A stretch of DNA of 64,000 nucleotides from assembly GCA_903813345.2 (NCBI GenBank), contig CAIIXF020000002.1, positions 7,247,772 through 7,311,771 on the forward strand, written 5' to 3'. Source of the stretch: Owenia fusiformis. Lineage: Eukaryota; Annelida; Polychaeta; Sabellida; Oweniidae. This document shows, piece after piece, positions 13,100-24,630 of the stretch. Made by a program: the position numbers and the translations under genes. How positions within the stretch are numbered: the stretch's first letter is position 1; each line of letters opens with the position of its first letter. The notes under the pieces are model-generated. The model had not been told where the DNA came from, did not search any database, and worked only from the letters and a program-made list of their open reading frames with translations.

Positions 13100-13690
13100 A
13101 TTTTCAATTTAACAAATAAAATGGATATATCATGCTTATTACCTTTCAAACAATCCAGTCATAAGAAGATCATCAGTTGTAAACTTCAAAAATATCAAGA
13201 TTTATTATTTTCAAATTCTTATGGGCCCCTGCTAGACCCTACATCAATAAGTAAACGGTAATCTTTACAGGTGCTCAACAGGTGAAAACGAATGTAGGAA
13301 TATATGTTTTATCATTTAAACATTATCAAAACAATTGGCGGATCAATGAAAAACAAGATGATGTTAAAATAAAGTGACCTAAATTGAACAATTATTTTTA
13401 ATCATTTTGAATGCAAAATATAGTCATACATATTTTATTTTCAATAAAACAGATAAAATCAATATATCATGCTAATAACCTTTCCAAAGACTGATTCATA
13501 AGTCGATAATACGTTGTAAACTTCAAAATTATCAAAAACTAATATCTTTTATTTTTTGTGGACCCCTGTTAAACCCCTTAATAATAAGTAACAACGGTAA
13601 TGTTGACAGGTCCTCAGCAAGTGAAAACGTATGTAGGAATAGATATGTTTTGTCATTTAAACCCATCAAAACGATTGGAGAATCAACAGA
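13100..13690 (+). repeat. Two-copy tandem duplication of about 250 bp, offset near 360 bp
   Basis: Copy 1 (about 13110-13350) and copy 2 (about 13460-13690) share in order ATATATCATGCT, AACCTTTC, GTTGTAAACTTCAAAA, a GGnCCCCTG word, AAGTAA, ACGGTAAT, GGTGAAAACG or AGTGAAAACG, ATGTAGGAATA and CATTTAAAC. Divergence is moderate, so the duplication is old. Confidence 0.7.
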
Positions 13691-15388
13691 AGGAAACAGC
13701 TTTACCTAGGCTAATCTGAAAAATTCCTTAATCACTATACATTGTAATAGTATATTGAATGGAATAGTATATTGGCGGACTGTGAAATGCTACATCTCAA
13801 AATAACCAAAATGTACCACACATCGAGAATGGAATATGTAGATACATATCAATTTTATATTTTTTTAAATATACTGACATCATATGGCTATAGAAATCTG
13901 ATGCTCGCTTATTTCTGTGTAATAACTAGCGAGCCGACAACAAAAAAGAAAAAAAACATATATATTCCTCAAGAGTCAACCCGCGACGTGTCGAGCCTGA
14001 CGCTCATTTCTGCCAACAGGCCACCTGGTCAGCTGATATTACGGAAGCAAAGAGACAGTTAAGTAGCAAGCATTTAAGAAAACCGAGAATTATTTTGTAT
14101 TGCACAAAATGTTCGAAACCCCTTCAAAACGAATGAACACTTCTAATCCGAAAATGTTAACACTTTGGTGAACGTAGCTTATTTTATCGTGTCCCTTCAA
14201 TTAGAAAATCTGCCATTGACTTTATACATGAGTAATTAGTTCCCTGATGAAAAAGTTCTACATTCGTTGTGCCGATGTCAGTTTCATCAAGGTACTCAGA
14301 CTTAGCTTGTATTTTCAAATGCATATAGCTGCTACCGGCTATATACCGATTTACCTATTTTCCATAAATTAATCCATCAGTTTGAAGTTGCAATATCGAA
14401 CAACCTGACTACAGTGCTGATAATAATAATATAAGGTGCGTTTTCAAACTAAACAGAGTGCTCCTACCAAAATGAATTTGCCTGCATACCTCTGAGACTC
14501 TTATCTGATAGACTCTTATCTGGTCCGCCATTTTTGCGGAAGTTACACTGAAACGCAAACTCCATTAAACGAAACGAAATCGCTAGAAAAAACCATGACA
14601 CACTTTGTGCGCATGAGCAGCAAAGTTTAAACCAATCAGATTATTTGATTATTTTGAGCATTTACAAGCTAACCACAATAAACAAACCTGCCAGAGACTA
14701 CCCTTAGCCTACTTCATTTTAGCGAAATTTCAGCTCAAACTCGTGACAAATGCATTATACATACGCTGGTATGAAGTCTCGGATACACTCATTTTGATTT
14801 ATGGTGTATACTTTTCTGCAGTTTGTGGGAGTTTGTGACATTGAATGTTAAAATTCAAGAAAGCATGCCAATTATACAACTTATCAATTAATTTGTATCA
14901 GTACCATGACAGTTATCTTGTGACTTTTCATGCCATTGCTACATGATCAAACAAACTTAAATTGTGTTTTGGGTCTATGCGCATGCGCCATGTGTAGCAT
15001 GTTATATTGTTGTACTATCGTTTATTTATAAAAGTGTCCTGGAAAGCACCCCAGACCGCTAACGGTCTATAAGCCACAATAAAATCTATACAGGGTTAAT
15101 TCCACAGACAAATGCTTTTATACAATCCAATCAGAAAACATTAGAATCTTCGAAATAATCATGAATAAACGAGGATTTTCGGTACATAACCCAATAAACA
15201 ACGATGTAGCTCCATGTGGGCCCTTTAAAACTGAAAATGTTTTTGCATAGAAAGGCCATATTGCCGCTTTTTGGGCCATCTATCCGAATTTTGAATGATT
15301 TTCAATAGATTTCAAGACCACCATCACAAAAATCAAATATTTAAAGTAAACCGAATCATTTCATCCTATTTTTCAAAAAATATATATA
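13691..15388. other. No recognisable gene
   Basis: A 96-codon frame at 13772-14062 has no recognisable motif. An NRF1-like palindrome, TGCGCATGCGCC, lies at 14978-14989. Nothing else could be supported. Confidence 0.4.
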
Positions 15389-15465
15389 CGAGGGTTGTCC
15401 CAGAAGTAATGCACTATATACTCTAACTTTCTTTAATATTCTTCAATTCAGCTGAAATTTTGTGT

Positions 15466-15590
15466 ATATAGTACCCCACACACAATTTTGTCGCCTACTT
15501 TGATGTATTGTAGAAAAATATCCAAAAAGAGTTTGCTAATGAAATTCAGCATACTTCAACTTGAAACATTTTGTGACACTCACATTTTTT
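15466..15590 (+). repeat. Internal inverted repeat, left arm (partner 16482-16592)
   Basis: GGGTACT-type sequence, GTCGCCTACTTTgATgTatTGTAGAAAAATATCC and GTGACACTCA reappear in reverse complement at 16482-16592, with roughly 10-15% mismatches. The arms enclose about 890 bp. This is a second terminal-repeat-like pair inside the mariner element and may mark an older nested element. Confidence 0.65.
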
Positions 15591-16481
15591 ATTTGGAAAT
15601 TTAAGTAATATTGACGAAAAATAAGCAATTCAATATTCATGGTTTTAAAAAAATCGACGAAAATTTCCAATTTTGCAGTTTCAAAGAGAGTTTAAATCAT
15701 TTTGATTACATTTTGATTACAAACTTATTACATTATACATGGTTTATCTGTTCTCTTAAGATATCGTTACTATGTGTTTGAGAGGCTTTAACTCCTTAAT
15801 AGGAATATTGTAAATGTGATTTTATTATTGTTTAAGAGTGAAGACCCCTATTAATACTTTCAATACATGGACAGGTGCATGTATCATATGATTTGTTGGC
15901 TTTAAGTCTTAAAACGTTTATCAGAGCACTTAAAGACATCCCTACGTGGATTTCTGTTCCATCCTACCACTACAGCATTTCCTACTTTCTCACTCGATTA
16001 AAAAATATTTTCCAATAGCTGGCATCTCATAAAATCTCAAGGAAATGCTTGTATTTTGTTAAAGTCAGTTAAGGCATTATTAACAGTGAGCTTGCACTCT
16101 TCAAAATTTTGTTGGACTACGATCGGGAGGCCATATTCGTCCAGTGACTCACGGGTGGCCACTGATCGCTTACCTTTTGTTGGACAAAATGAAATGATTC
16201 ACATGGATTTAACATGTGACCTTTCAGGGGTAACCTCATAACATTGTAACATTATAACAGTCACTCCTGCTTGGTTCAGTTTTGATGTTACCTGTGGATG
16301 ATAATGGTGTTTAATAGGATAGGATTGACCAGAATATTCAAATTGTTTTTGTAATTCAATTTGTTACAAATTATTTCAAAATTTAGCTTAATTTAGGTCA
16401 CATCTGTATATACGTAGCAATTTAGAAGCTAATGTCAAATTATGGTGAAGTCATATTGACCCAAACAAAAAAATATGAGTG

Positions 16482-16592
16482 TCACAAATTGTTTCAATTT
16501 AATGTATGCCAAATTTCATGAAAAAATTCTCATTGGATATTTTTCTACAACATATTAAAGTAGGCGACACAATTGTGTGTGGGGTACTAACA
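16482..16592 (-). repeat. Internal inverted repeat, right arm (partner 15466-15590)
   Basis: Reverse complement of the left arm, including GGATATTTTTCTACAA and AAGTAGGCGACA followed by TTGTGTGTGGGGTAC. Confidence 0.65.
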
Positions 16593-16909
16593 ATTGAAGT
16601 TTCATCTATTATATCCTGAAGTTTCATCATCAACCATTAATATTAAGTCTTAATATGGTTGCTATAACAACATGGGGGTAGAGGTGGGCGGGGCAGGTAC
16701 CAATTATGAAAAGATGTAAAGTGTTATTTTATTAATATGCCTTTCCTTTAAATGATCAAAATGTTTGGGAAATTGTTTAATTTATTCAGCATGATGTTAA
16801 CCAAGTACAAATAATGACATTTAGCACTGTGGTGTCATAATACCACATTTCAATAGTCACGAATTCAAATACAGTCAAAGTCAAGAAATTACAAAAATGG
16901 CTGCAATTC

Positions 16910-17176
16910 TTGCCTGATAACAGTAGGCCTTGCATTTTGTGGCCTAATTTCATACTTCACTTGGACTCGCAGCCACGCAAAACTAATGCAACCATGAAGA
17001 AAGTATATAAGGAGTATATACCAGATAGAACTACAATTATGAGGTGGCAAAAGAAATTTAAAAGAGATGATTTGATCCTGGATGACAACTCCAAACATGG
17101 GAGTCAAAATTGCCACAAGTCACAGTTGAAGAAATCACCAAGAATGTTTGACCTGACAGGCATCAAAGGTACATAA
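16910..17176 (+). pseudogene. Mariner-type transposase N-terminal (HTH) fragment
   Basis: This 88-codon frame contains DRTTIMRWQKKFKRDDLIL followed by DDNSKHGS. That matches the usual mariner order of a second helix-turn-helix (TV.RW...F..G) and a short acidic then basic linker. No DDE catalytic region follows before the LTR insertion at 17294. It lies in the expected orientation inside the TIR-bounded element 15389-22935. Confidence 0.55.
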
Positions 17177-17293
17177 CATGCAAAGGGCAATATTTTGAGA
17201 AAATGTAAAATGGGACAGTGTGCAATATACATCCATTAAATCTAGTATGTGCTCCTAGTAATTGAGTATCTTAAAATGTACTTTTGAGCATAC

Positions 17294-18058
17294 TGAACCC
17301 AATCACCCGTGACGGTTACGTGATTGAAGTTTAATTATTCCGGGATCTTGTAGGTTTCCGGTACTCACAGGTATCTCATCACGATATCGATTAACAAAAG
17401 TTGTTGTAAGTTGTTTGTTCTTTATTTATGTCTTCATCTGCAACCTGGATTCACAATCTTCGACTTGTATTCTCGGCTCAAGAGTATTCGCTAAGGTGAT
17501 CCCGTATCAGAACATCAGATTGTGCGATCCAAAGTATGAATTTAGAGTATAGTAGTTGTGATCCAAATGTTGAATGTTTCAGAAGGCGATCCCAATTCAG
17601 AATGTTTGATTGTGAATCCGTGGTTGCTTATATACAAGTAAAATTACATAAATCATTCTGTCAGGATTGCGCAATAACAGGCAAAAGTTGTGCAATAATT
17701 GCACAATCGCCCACGCATATTGCATCAGAAACCTGTTCAAAACCCGCTAAAAGTGGTTACTGATATATTAGTTCCACCTGACAGAATAAGCTTAAAAATA
17801 GAATCTTGTACTATAACTAGCTCAACCGGTTTAAACTAGTATCAAGTTATAAAGTACAATCTCAGGTGTCAATCAAATATTAACTCCATCGACTGCTACC
17901 TGGTTGAACCAACATAATACAAAATAGTAACAATTACTATCAGATTCTTTACAGTCATTGGTATAAATATCAATGATATCAAAATAAATATCAATGATAT
18001 TAAATAATATAATAAATTAATTAATTGACTAATTAATGTCAAAAAGTGAGTGGTAACA
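17294..18058 (-). repeat. 3' LTR of the retrotransposon (765 bp)
   Basis: On the minus strand it starts TGTTACCACTCAC and ends GGGTTCA. It matches the other LTR in length and, as far as can be read, in sequence. A 75-codon frame occurs identically in both LTRs and is not a gene. Confidence 0.92.
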
Positions 18059-18072
18059 ACCACCCCTCCTTA
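18059..18072 (-). other. Polypurine tract
   Basis: Minus strand AAGGAGGGGTGGT lies directly before the 3' LTR. It is the expected plus-strand DNA primer of an LTR retroelement and fixes the element's orientation. Confidence 0.8.
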
Positions 18073-18374
18073 AATTTTAGTGCCCCACTAAAATATATCA
18101 TTATCGTTTATATGAAATAATTGTCTGATATGGCATATAACAATGTCTCATATCCTCTTCATTCGGCTGTATTGTAGAGCATCTTTCTTGGCTGTGCTAT
18201 CAACTCTGCTTTCAGCGTTCATATATCACTGGTTGTATAATGACGGTAATTATATATCACTGTTTCAGCGTTTATATATTTATGTCATTCTGCATCATAA
18301 AGTCTCGCTTGGCTGTTAATATTCTGCATCATCCGCAAATCTAGGCATTTATTAACGTCTCTAGATTCACCTCT

Positions 18375-18570
18375 GTATTCTCCTTAGCGTTCGTGAAATA
18401 GGCACTATAATAGCTGGTGTCTCTATATTCACAAGTTTCATAAATTCTCTCCTTAGCGTTCGTGAAATAGGCACATATAACTGGTGTCTCTATATTCACA
18501 AGTTTAATAAATTCTCTCCTAAGCGTTCGTGAAATAGGCACATATAACTGGTGTCTCTATATTCACATGT
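18375..18570. repeat. Three-copy tandem repeat, about 67-69 bp
   Basis: Units near 18381, 18450 and 18517 share AGCGTTCGTGAAATAGGCAC and GGTGTCTCTATATTCACA. The repeat lies in the pol-less interior. A 66-codon minus frame across it is a by-product of the repeat. Confidence 0.85.
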
Positions 18571-18572
18571 AT

Positions 18573-20827
18573 CACCCTTATTGTATAGATGTCGTTGAGT
18601 ATATACTGTACTGGAGAGCGTCCATATATTTAACCCATACGGAAATCCAGGTAAACGTGAACTTCCATATATCAGCTTCTAGTTGAATTTTGCAATGACA
18701 TCTTTTGTCATTGTCATCGTCGCCATTTTCTCTTAGGCATCAACGGATCATCAGCATCAGGTCAGATCAGATCATTTGCAGATTAATATAATTATATATT
18801 TCACACGTATTAGTATTTTTATTTTATTTTCTGATTGTATTAGTAATTTTTATTAGATTATAATATAATAATATTATTAATGATATCATGCAACTATGTG
18901 ACATGATGAATTATCATTTGTACATCCTCATCTTGCAACCTTAACTTCTCAACTTATCACTTATCATTTTAAAACTTATTACGCCATCTATAAATGATGG
19001 TCTTTAACTTTCAATATAGTATATGCACTTACAAAGCTTCTCAGTTATGTTGCTTGAGGTAGTTTGTGTATATTATGCAAAATATACGTATTAGTGTATT
19101 ATAGTACACACATTATATAGATTATATAATAAGTATAATAGTTAATATATTGGATTATTATTTACATCTTAGCATATCGATCAATTAATTATTTACACCT
19201 GTTTTCTTATCTTAAATTACCGGGAGATGTGCATTAAAATGTTAGCCATTTGAGTGGGTCTCTTCTGTGCACCGGACTGTATCTCCCCGAAAGGATATTA
19301 ACTTTCAAGTCCACTAACGCTGCTGACCCAAATATTAAAAGCATTAGTTGCTATATATATCTTAAAGCAATGGACCGCACATCTCCTTTAAACAATAAAC
19401 ATCCATTTATGAATAACCTTATAATGTTATCCCTAAAATTCATTAATCACACTTCATGGTCATTAGATCAGAGCTCAAATTAACAACCGGGCAAACATGT
19501 AGTTCCCCTCATGTATCAATCATTATACTGTACATTCTTTATCATTATCATATTTATATTTTACTTATTCCTCCTTTTCACCTGCGATAATATTAATGCA
19601 TTCAGGCATTCTTTATTTCAATTATCGCACCGCGAATACTGTTATGCAATCTATGATCTTAATGCATTTAGGCATTCTCAATTCATAGTAATTCATTCCA
19701 TTGCATAATTGTTAACAGTATATTCATATCTATATATTTTCATGTCCTATTGCAGTATTTATTCTTCCTTTTTACTTCTCATACTAGTATATCATCTCAT
19801 ACGTCATCTTATTTTCTTCATCTCATATATCATCTTCATTTTCATATATCACCTTTATTTTCATCATCTCATATCTGATATATCATCTTGATTTTCTTCA
19901 TCTCATATAAGGCCTATCATCTTTCATATCTATTTTCATTTGCTGCCTTATCATACTCCAGGCTTGATCTATTCATTCAGACCCTTTAGCCACAATTTCC
20001 TATTCAATGCCATGACCCTCTTTATTTTCCTCTCATTATTAAATATTCTAGGAAACAACTTATCTCCATGTCTATCCTAACATGTTTTATTCTGTTCCAC
20101 ACCTGCTTAGATCATATTTTAGGATCTCTTACAGTAACTCATCTTCTGCCGTACCTCTGTTTAGATCATATTTTAGGATCTCTCACAGTACTTATCTATC
20201 TTCACTTCACTTCTTATATCCTATAATGTTTTTTTTTAAATACCATTTTACTCCTCTTTAGCGGCCATACACATTGGCTCGTCATATTCATTTTTATAAC
20301 TATACATTTCCTTTGTCAGTGTAAGCATTCCATTGCTCCCCGAGACAAATGTTTTATATCTTATTTGATATAAATAAACTCCATGTTTAAGGAGTCTTTT
20401 GAAAATGAATATTGTTAAAAATTTGCATCTACCCTATTCTTCAGTGGGCTAGCTTCACATTAGATAGGCCATACACAAATAATTAGATCGTATAAATTCC
20501 TCAAATTACAATTATATAATATAATTGTACTACCCAACCGATTAACACATTTGAACATATATACAAATAAAATCGCTTTTGAAGTATTAAGCTATCTCGA
20601 TCTATAAACAATGACTTCTTTTTCTTCTTTTGAACAAATCTGGAAAGCTATACCTTATCATTAACAGTGGATTATTTTCTCCTAACTTATATCGTCTCAT
20701 GTTTATTCAAATATTTTTGATGTATTGTATGAACATAAAGGTATTTGAAAAATATTTCATACTTCAAAATTCTTAGTTATGACCTCTAAAAATCAATTTT
20801 TTACAAATTGGCGCACTGCTTGTTGTT
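18573..20827. other. Pol-less interior of the LTR element
   Basis: About 2.25 kb of AT-rich DNA with no domain of protease, RT, RNase H or integrase on either strand. It includes a C/T-rich CATCTCATAT-like simple-repeat stretch (about 19790-19915) and a two-copy direct repeat around TTTAGATCATATTTTAGGAT near 20107 and 20161. Confidence 0.7.
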
Positions 20828-21607
20828 CTAAAATGATTTATGGATTGACTTGAAGTTTTTCTTAATTGAGATACCTTTTCTGTAAGGTTCTTTATTGCTT
20901 TTTTGCTGTTGATCGACCACTTCTAAGATTAATTTTTGGGCATCTGTTTTATGCTTTTCATGTTCAGTATCTGTTTCTGATTTATTGATACATTCAGAAA
21001 GCCGACCCGCATTTTCTGCTGAAACAACATCGGTCGGTTCTTTTGATATTACAAATTTACGTATTTGTGGCAAGAAATTTTTGATCAAGATAGTCATGTG
21101 TTCATTCTCACCGATTTGAAGTCGGGATGCTAATAATCTAATGGCGAAAATGAAATCGTCAACACTTTCATTTGGCTCCTGTACCATGGATAATAGATTT
21201 GCTTGTAAATTCCATTTTGGTCTATTGGTTACAAAGTGTTCAATAAATGAATTTTCCAATGCTTCAAAATTGTGTTTAGTTTCATCAGGTAAATTATTAT
21301 CATACTATGATTCTGCTTGACCTGATAAATACATTCTCAACGCCCTTGATCGCCTATCTTCATCCCAACCTTGAATCTCTGCATAAGCAGTGTAACTTGA
21401 GAACCAATTGCGAGGATCTATTGTCGTATCATTAGCATCAAAGGTTTTTATTCTGACCTTATTATCTACATCATTTCTAGGGACATTCCGACCTTCTAAT
21501 CTAGCTAATCTTTCTACTAAACCTTCAATATTTTGTTCATTTTCCAAATTACGTAACCTAGCTTCCAACCCTTCCATTGTATATCTAGCAGCCTGCCTAG
21601 TTAACAT
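20828..21607 (-). pseudogene. Ty3/gypsy-type gag remnant with one in-frame stop
   Basis: Reading from 21607, the frame encodes a coiled-coil-like start (repeated LE/RL heptads: EARLRNLENEQ, VERLARLEG). A capsid-like part follows with NWFSSYTAYAEIQGW and ALRMYLSGQAES, and later SVDDFIFAIRLLASRL and FLPQIRKFVISKEP. A TAG codon at 21305-21307 interrupts it, and the same frame then continues to 20828, about 259 codons in all. No CCHC knuckle or protease follows, so the C-terminus is also lost. A Gag protein normally builds the particle that packages the element RNA. The single amber codon could be inactivating, or read through. Confidence 0.75.
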
Positions 21608-21875
21608 AAATCTTATTTTAATAGATTGGAATTTGAAACTATCATTTGATTATCCTTTAAATCTGAATACCTGCTTTCCAACCACCTACAGAACTAATTT
21701 TTCAACCGAGTAACATATGCCTATAATGATTACCAAAACACTTATGTCTATGATAAATGATTTATAGCTACTGTAAAACATCTTGCTTTCATGCGTGTTA
21801 GTTATTTTAAATTCATACTCACACCCTTGTGCATGCAATAACGGCAATTCTTGACGTCTCGGTTGAGTGATTTGT

Positions 21876-21895
21876 ACCCGGCAGCTCCACCAATT
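21876..21895 (-). other. Primer-binding site
   Basis: On the minus strand, two bases inside the 5' LTR, lies TGGTGGAGCTGCCGGGTA. It is complementary to a tRNA 3' end that finishes in CCA. The donor tRNA was not identified. It agrees with the minus orientation given by gag and the polypurine tract. Confidence 0.65.
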
Positions 21896-22660
21896 TGAAC
21901 CCAATCACCCGTGACGGTTACGTGATTGAAGTTTAATTATTCCGGGATCTTGTAGGTTTCCGGTACTCACAGGTATCTCATCACGATATCGATTAACAAA
22001 AGTTGTTGTAAGTTGTTTGTTCTTTATTTATGTCTTCATCTGCAACCTGGATTCACAATCTTCGACTTGTATTCTCGGCTCAAGAGTATTCGCTAAGGTG
22101 ATCCCGTATCAGAACATCAGATTGTGCGATCCAAAGTATGAATTTAGAGTATAGTAGTTGTGATCCAAATGTTGAATGTTTCAGAAGGCGATCCCAATTC
22201 AGAATGTTTGATTGTGAATCCGTGGTTGCTTATATACAAGTAAAATTACATAAATCATTCTGTCAGGATTGCGCAATAACAGGCAAAAGTTGTGCAATAA
22301 TTGCACAATCGCCCACGCATATTGCATCAGAAACCTGTTCAAAACCCGCTAAAAGTGGTTACTGATATATTAGTTCCACCTGACAGAATAAGCTTAAAAA
22401 TAGAATCTTGTACTATAACTAGCTCAACCGGTTTAAACTAGTATCAAGTTATAAAGTACAATCTCAGGTGTCAATCAAATATTAACTCCATCGACTGCTA
22501 CCTGGTTGAACCAACATAATACAAAATAGTAACAATTACTATCAGATTCTTTACAGTCATTGGTATAAATATCAATGATATCAAAATAAATATCAATGAT
22601 ATTAAATAATATAATAAATTAATTAATTGACTAATTAATGTCAAAAAGTGAGTGGTAACA
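21896..22660 (-). repeat. 5' LTR of the retrotransposon (765 bp)
   Basis: Same length and apparently same sequence as 17294-18058. It is followed by the target duplicate ATAC at 22661. It would carry the promoter for minus-strand transcription of gag. Confidence 0.92.
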
Positions 22661-22937
22661 ATACTTCTTATAGCTACACAAAATGGTATTTGTTGATTAA
22701 TTATTTCATATTTTAAATTTTTTGTTCCTTTTGACGTTACTGTATAACCTGCCCCATCCTACCCAAACTCAACAACTTGATTTTATTATAACTTCAATAT
22801 AGTTTTATCAGTCAACATGAACATTTGTAGAATAATCAAAATGTCTCTAATGAACATTTACTGAAAATTTCATGGAAAATATCAATTATTGACAAACTTA
22901 GAGCATATAGTGCATTACTTCTGAGACAACCCTAGTA

Positions 22938-23785
22938 CACAAGATAAACAAAATAAAATATAAAGTATGTTCATTTACACTGGTGATCGCAGTGATAAAT
23001 ATTGATTTTGATCAACCATAGACTCGATTTTAAATTTAGATTAGGATTTAGATTAGGATACGACCTTGGCACTTTTTTTAGATGTTAAGCTTATTTTGTA
23101 AAAATATGATCATGTTCTTCTCAATTAAAACATATCAAAAGTTTTTTCTACATTATATCAACAATTCCTGAAAAGAGGACGGCATTTAAAATGCGCTGAA
23201 GTTAAAAACCACATCTCCCATACAAGTGAAGATATCATCTTTGTTACATCTCTGGCAGCCATTTTGAAAAACGCATATTTTTTAATATAAGACTCAACCC
23301 AATACTAAAAGGACTCTTCAATCACAAAAAATGTAGATTTAGACACCAATAATATCATTAAAGCATGCATAAAAGCAAAGATGCTGTCTCCGTTGTTTTT
23401 TTTTGGTGGCCATTTTGAAAAATGTGAATATTTCCAATATAAAGCGCCATCTGGCGTGTGTCTTTGAATAAATTAGTTTCTATGGTCCTAAGGTACTCTC
23501 ATGTCAAGGAAAACTTTGCATCATAGATTGAAGTTCAGACCCCCTAAAATGCAGTTAACCCACTTACTATTAGAATGAACACTTTCACCCCATTTTCAGC
23601 AAAAAATCCCGTCTTCTCCCGATTTTTGAAAAAATATCCCGATTTTCGTTTTACTTGACAGGGATGTACCTCTCTGGTGTACTGGTTATGATTAGCTAGG
23701 TCCTTTCAATACACGCTGGGAGTGACATTAGAAGTCCAGCGTGCTAACCTAGGGCTCGAGTTGCAGATTGCGAAATTCAACATTT
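22938..23785. other. No gene; recurrent GGCCATTTTGAAAAA-type words
   Basis: Non-coding. Fragments of a dispersed repeat (GCCATTTTGAAAAA followed by AATATAA) occur near 23262 and 23409. They are related to the better copies at 23786, 34998 and 35149. Confidence 0.4.
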
Positions 23786-23905
23786 GGCGGCCATTTTGAA
23801 TTATCTGAGCCCCGATTCAGAAAAACTATATTATAATTGCAATCTACTCTAAATTGCCTTTCATTTGAGTATAATAAAGCTGCACTTCAGAAAATTAATA
23901 AAACA
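23786..23905 (+). repeat. Dispersed GGCGGCCATTTTGAA repeat, copy 1
   Basis: GGCGGCCATTTTGAA, then CAGAAAAAC, then CTACTCTAAATTGCCT and TTTGAGTATAATAAAGC. The same order of words occurs at 34998-35110 and 35149-35262. Confidence 0.7.
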
Positions 23906-24069
23906 TCCTATTTTCCTGACGTCCCGTACTCAGCCATTTGGAGTCGTGCCAAAAAACACGGAATATATGTGAAATGGACATACTTGATGGATTAACTAAC
24001 ACATTTCGAAACAGACCTTTTCTCAAAAGAGGCACTATGAAACAAATGTTGAAGATTTATATAGTTAAT

Positions 24070-24480
24070 AAAGGGTGGTCCAAAAATTTCAAAAATAAAT
24101 ATTTTTATTTATGAAAACATGTCATATTATGTACCAGTGGAAAGAACATTTGATAAACCTTAATTCGATACATCATAAGTACAAATCTATTATATTATGT
24201 CTATCAACCAGCGTCCATATTTGTAATACAAATGACGTCATTTTCGTTTTAAAACGTTTTTGTCAACATATTTACCTATAAACACATGTTCAGTATGCCC
24301 CCTATTATTTTTCAATAGTAGCCCCCTAGCTTGCCCTAAGCTTGTCCATAGCTGCATCGATATGCTTTTGAGACAATAAATTCCACTTCTCAACAATTCT
24401 GCCCTTAAGGGACTGAATAGATGTATAGGTTTTATTGTACAGCAATTCTGTTAGTTGTCCCCATACGTCGTAGTAGTAGA
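24070..24480 (-). pseudogene. Tc1/mariner-type transposase C-terminal relic with TIR-like end
   Basis: The left border GGGTGGTCCAAAA resembles a Tc1/mariner terminal repeat. On the minus strand (about 24476-24315) a frame reads LRSPDANIYYYDVWGQL, then TSIQSLKGRIVEKWNLL and HIDAAMDKLRAS. This corresponds to the family's usual SPD.NP.D..WG.L block (the last catalytic region) and its C-terminal helices. The 24480-24674 plus frame is its shadow. A second copy of the same end lies at 63541-64000. Confidence 0.65.
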
Positions 24481-24630
24481 TGTTAGCATCGGGTGATCTG
24501 AGGGGATTGGCAGCGATTAAGGGGGAGTTGGATCTAGGATCATTTTACATGCGTCGGGAATCGTTGGCTACATTGGCTAACATTTTACTACCGGATCTGA
24601 TGTACTCACAAGTTATCTCTGAAAAGGATA

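Larger units (their letters stand above)
17294..22660 (-). mobile_element. Non-autonomous Ty3-like LTR retrotransposon with gag remnant and no pol
   Basis: Two direct repeats of exactly 765 bp (17294-18058 and 21896-22660) start and end TG...CA and look identical on reading. A 4-bp duplication ATAC flanks them (17290-17293 and 22661-22664). The element runs on the minus strand: the tRNA-primer-like site is inside 21895, the polypurine tract is at 18059-18072, and gag is at 21607-20828. From 20828 to 18059 there is no protease, reverse transcriptase or integrase frame, only AT-rich DNA with short tandem repeats. Identical LTRs mean recent insertion, so the replication enzymes must have been supplied in trans. 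This is like plant TR-GAG or LARD elements. Confidence 0.9.
15389..22935 (+). mobile_element. Mariner-like element, split by a nested LTR element
   Basis: The left end CGAGGGTTGTCCCAGAAGTA is matched by the inverted right end at 22935 (CTAGGGTTGTCTCAGAAGTA in reverse complement). About 38 terminal bases correspond with few mismatches. TA flanks both sides (15387-15388 and 22936-22937), the mariner target duplication. Removing the nested LTR element and its duplicate leaves about 2.18 kb. Part of a transposase helix-turn-helix remains at 16910-17176 and the catalytic part is missing, so the element is dead or non-autonomous. Confidence 0.75.

Noticed and set aside
13772-14062. 96-codon frame
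   Set aside because: No motif, no splice context and no codon pattern distinguishing it from chance.
14978-14989. NRF1-like palindrome TGCGCATGCGCC
   Set aside because: Listed only as a motif; no adjacent gene start supports a promoter here.
16056-16241. 61-codon frame (KFCWTTIGRP) in the mariner-like element
   Set aside because: Possibly an old transposon trace, but I could not match it to a family with confidence.
17536-17763. A 75-codon frame repeated identically at 22138-22365
   Set aside because: It lies in both LTRs on the strand opposite to the element and has no motif.
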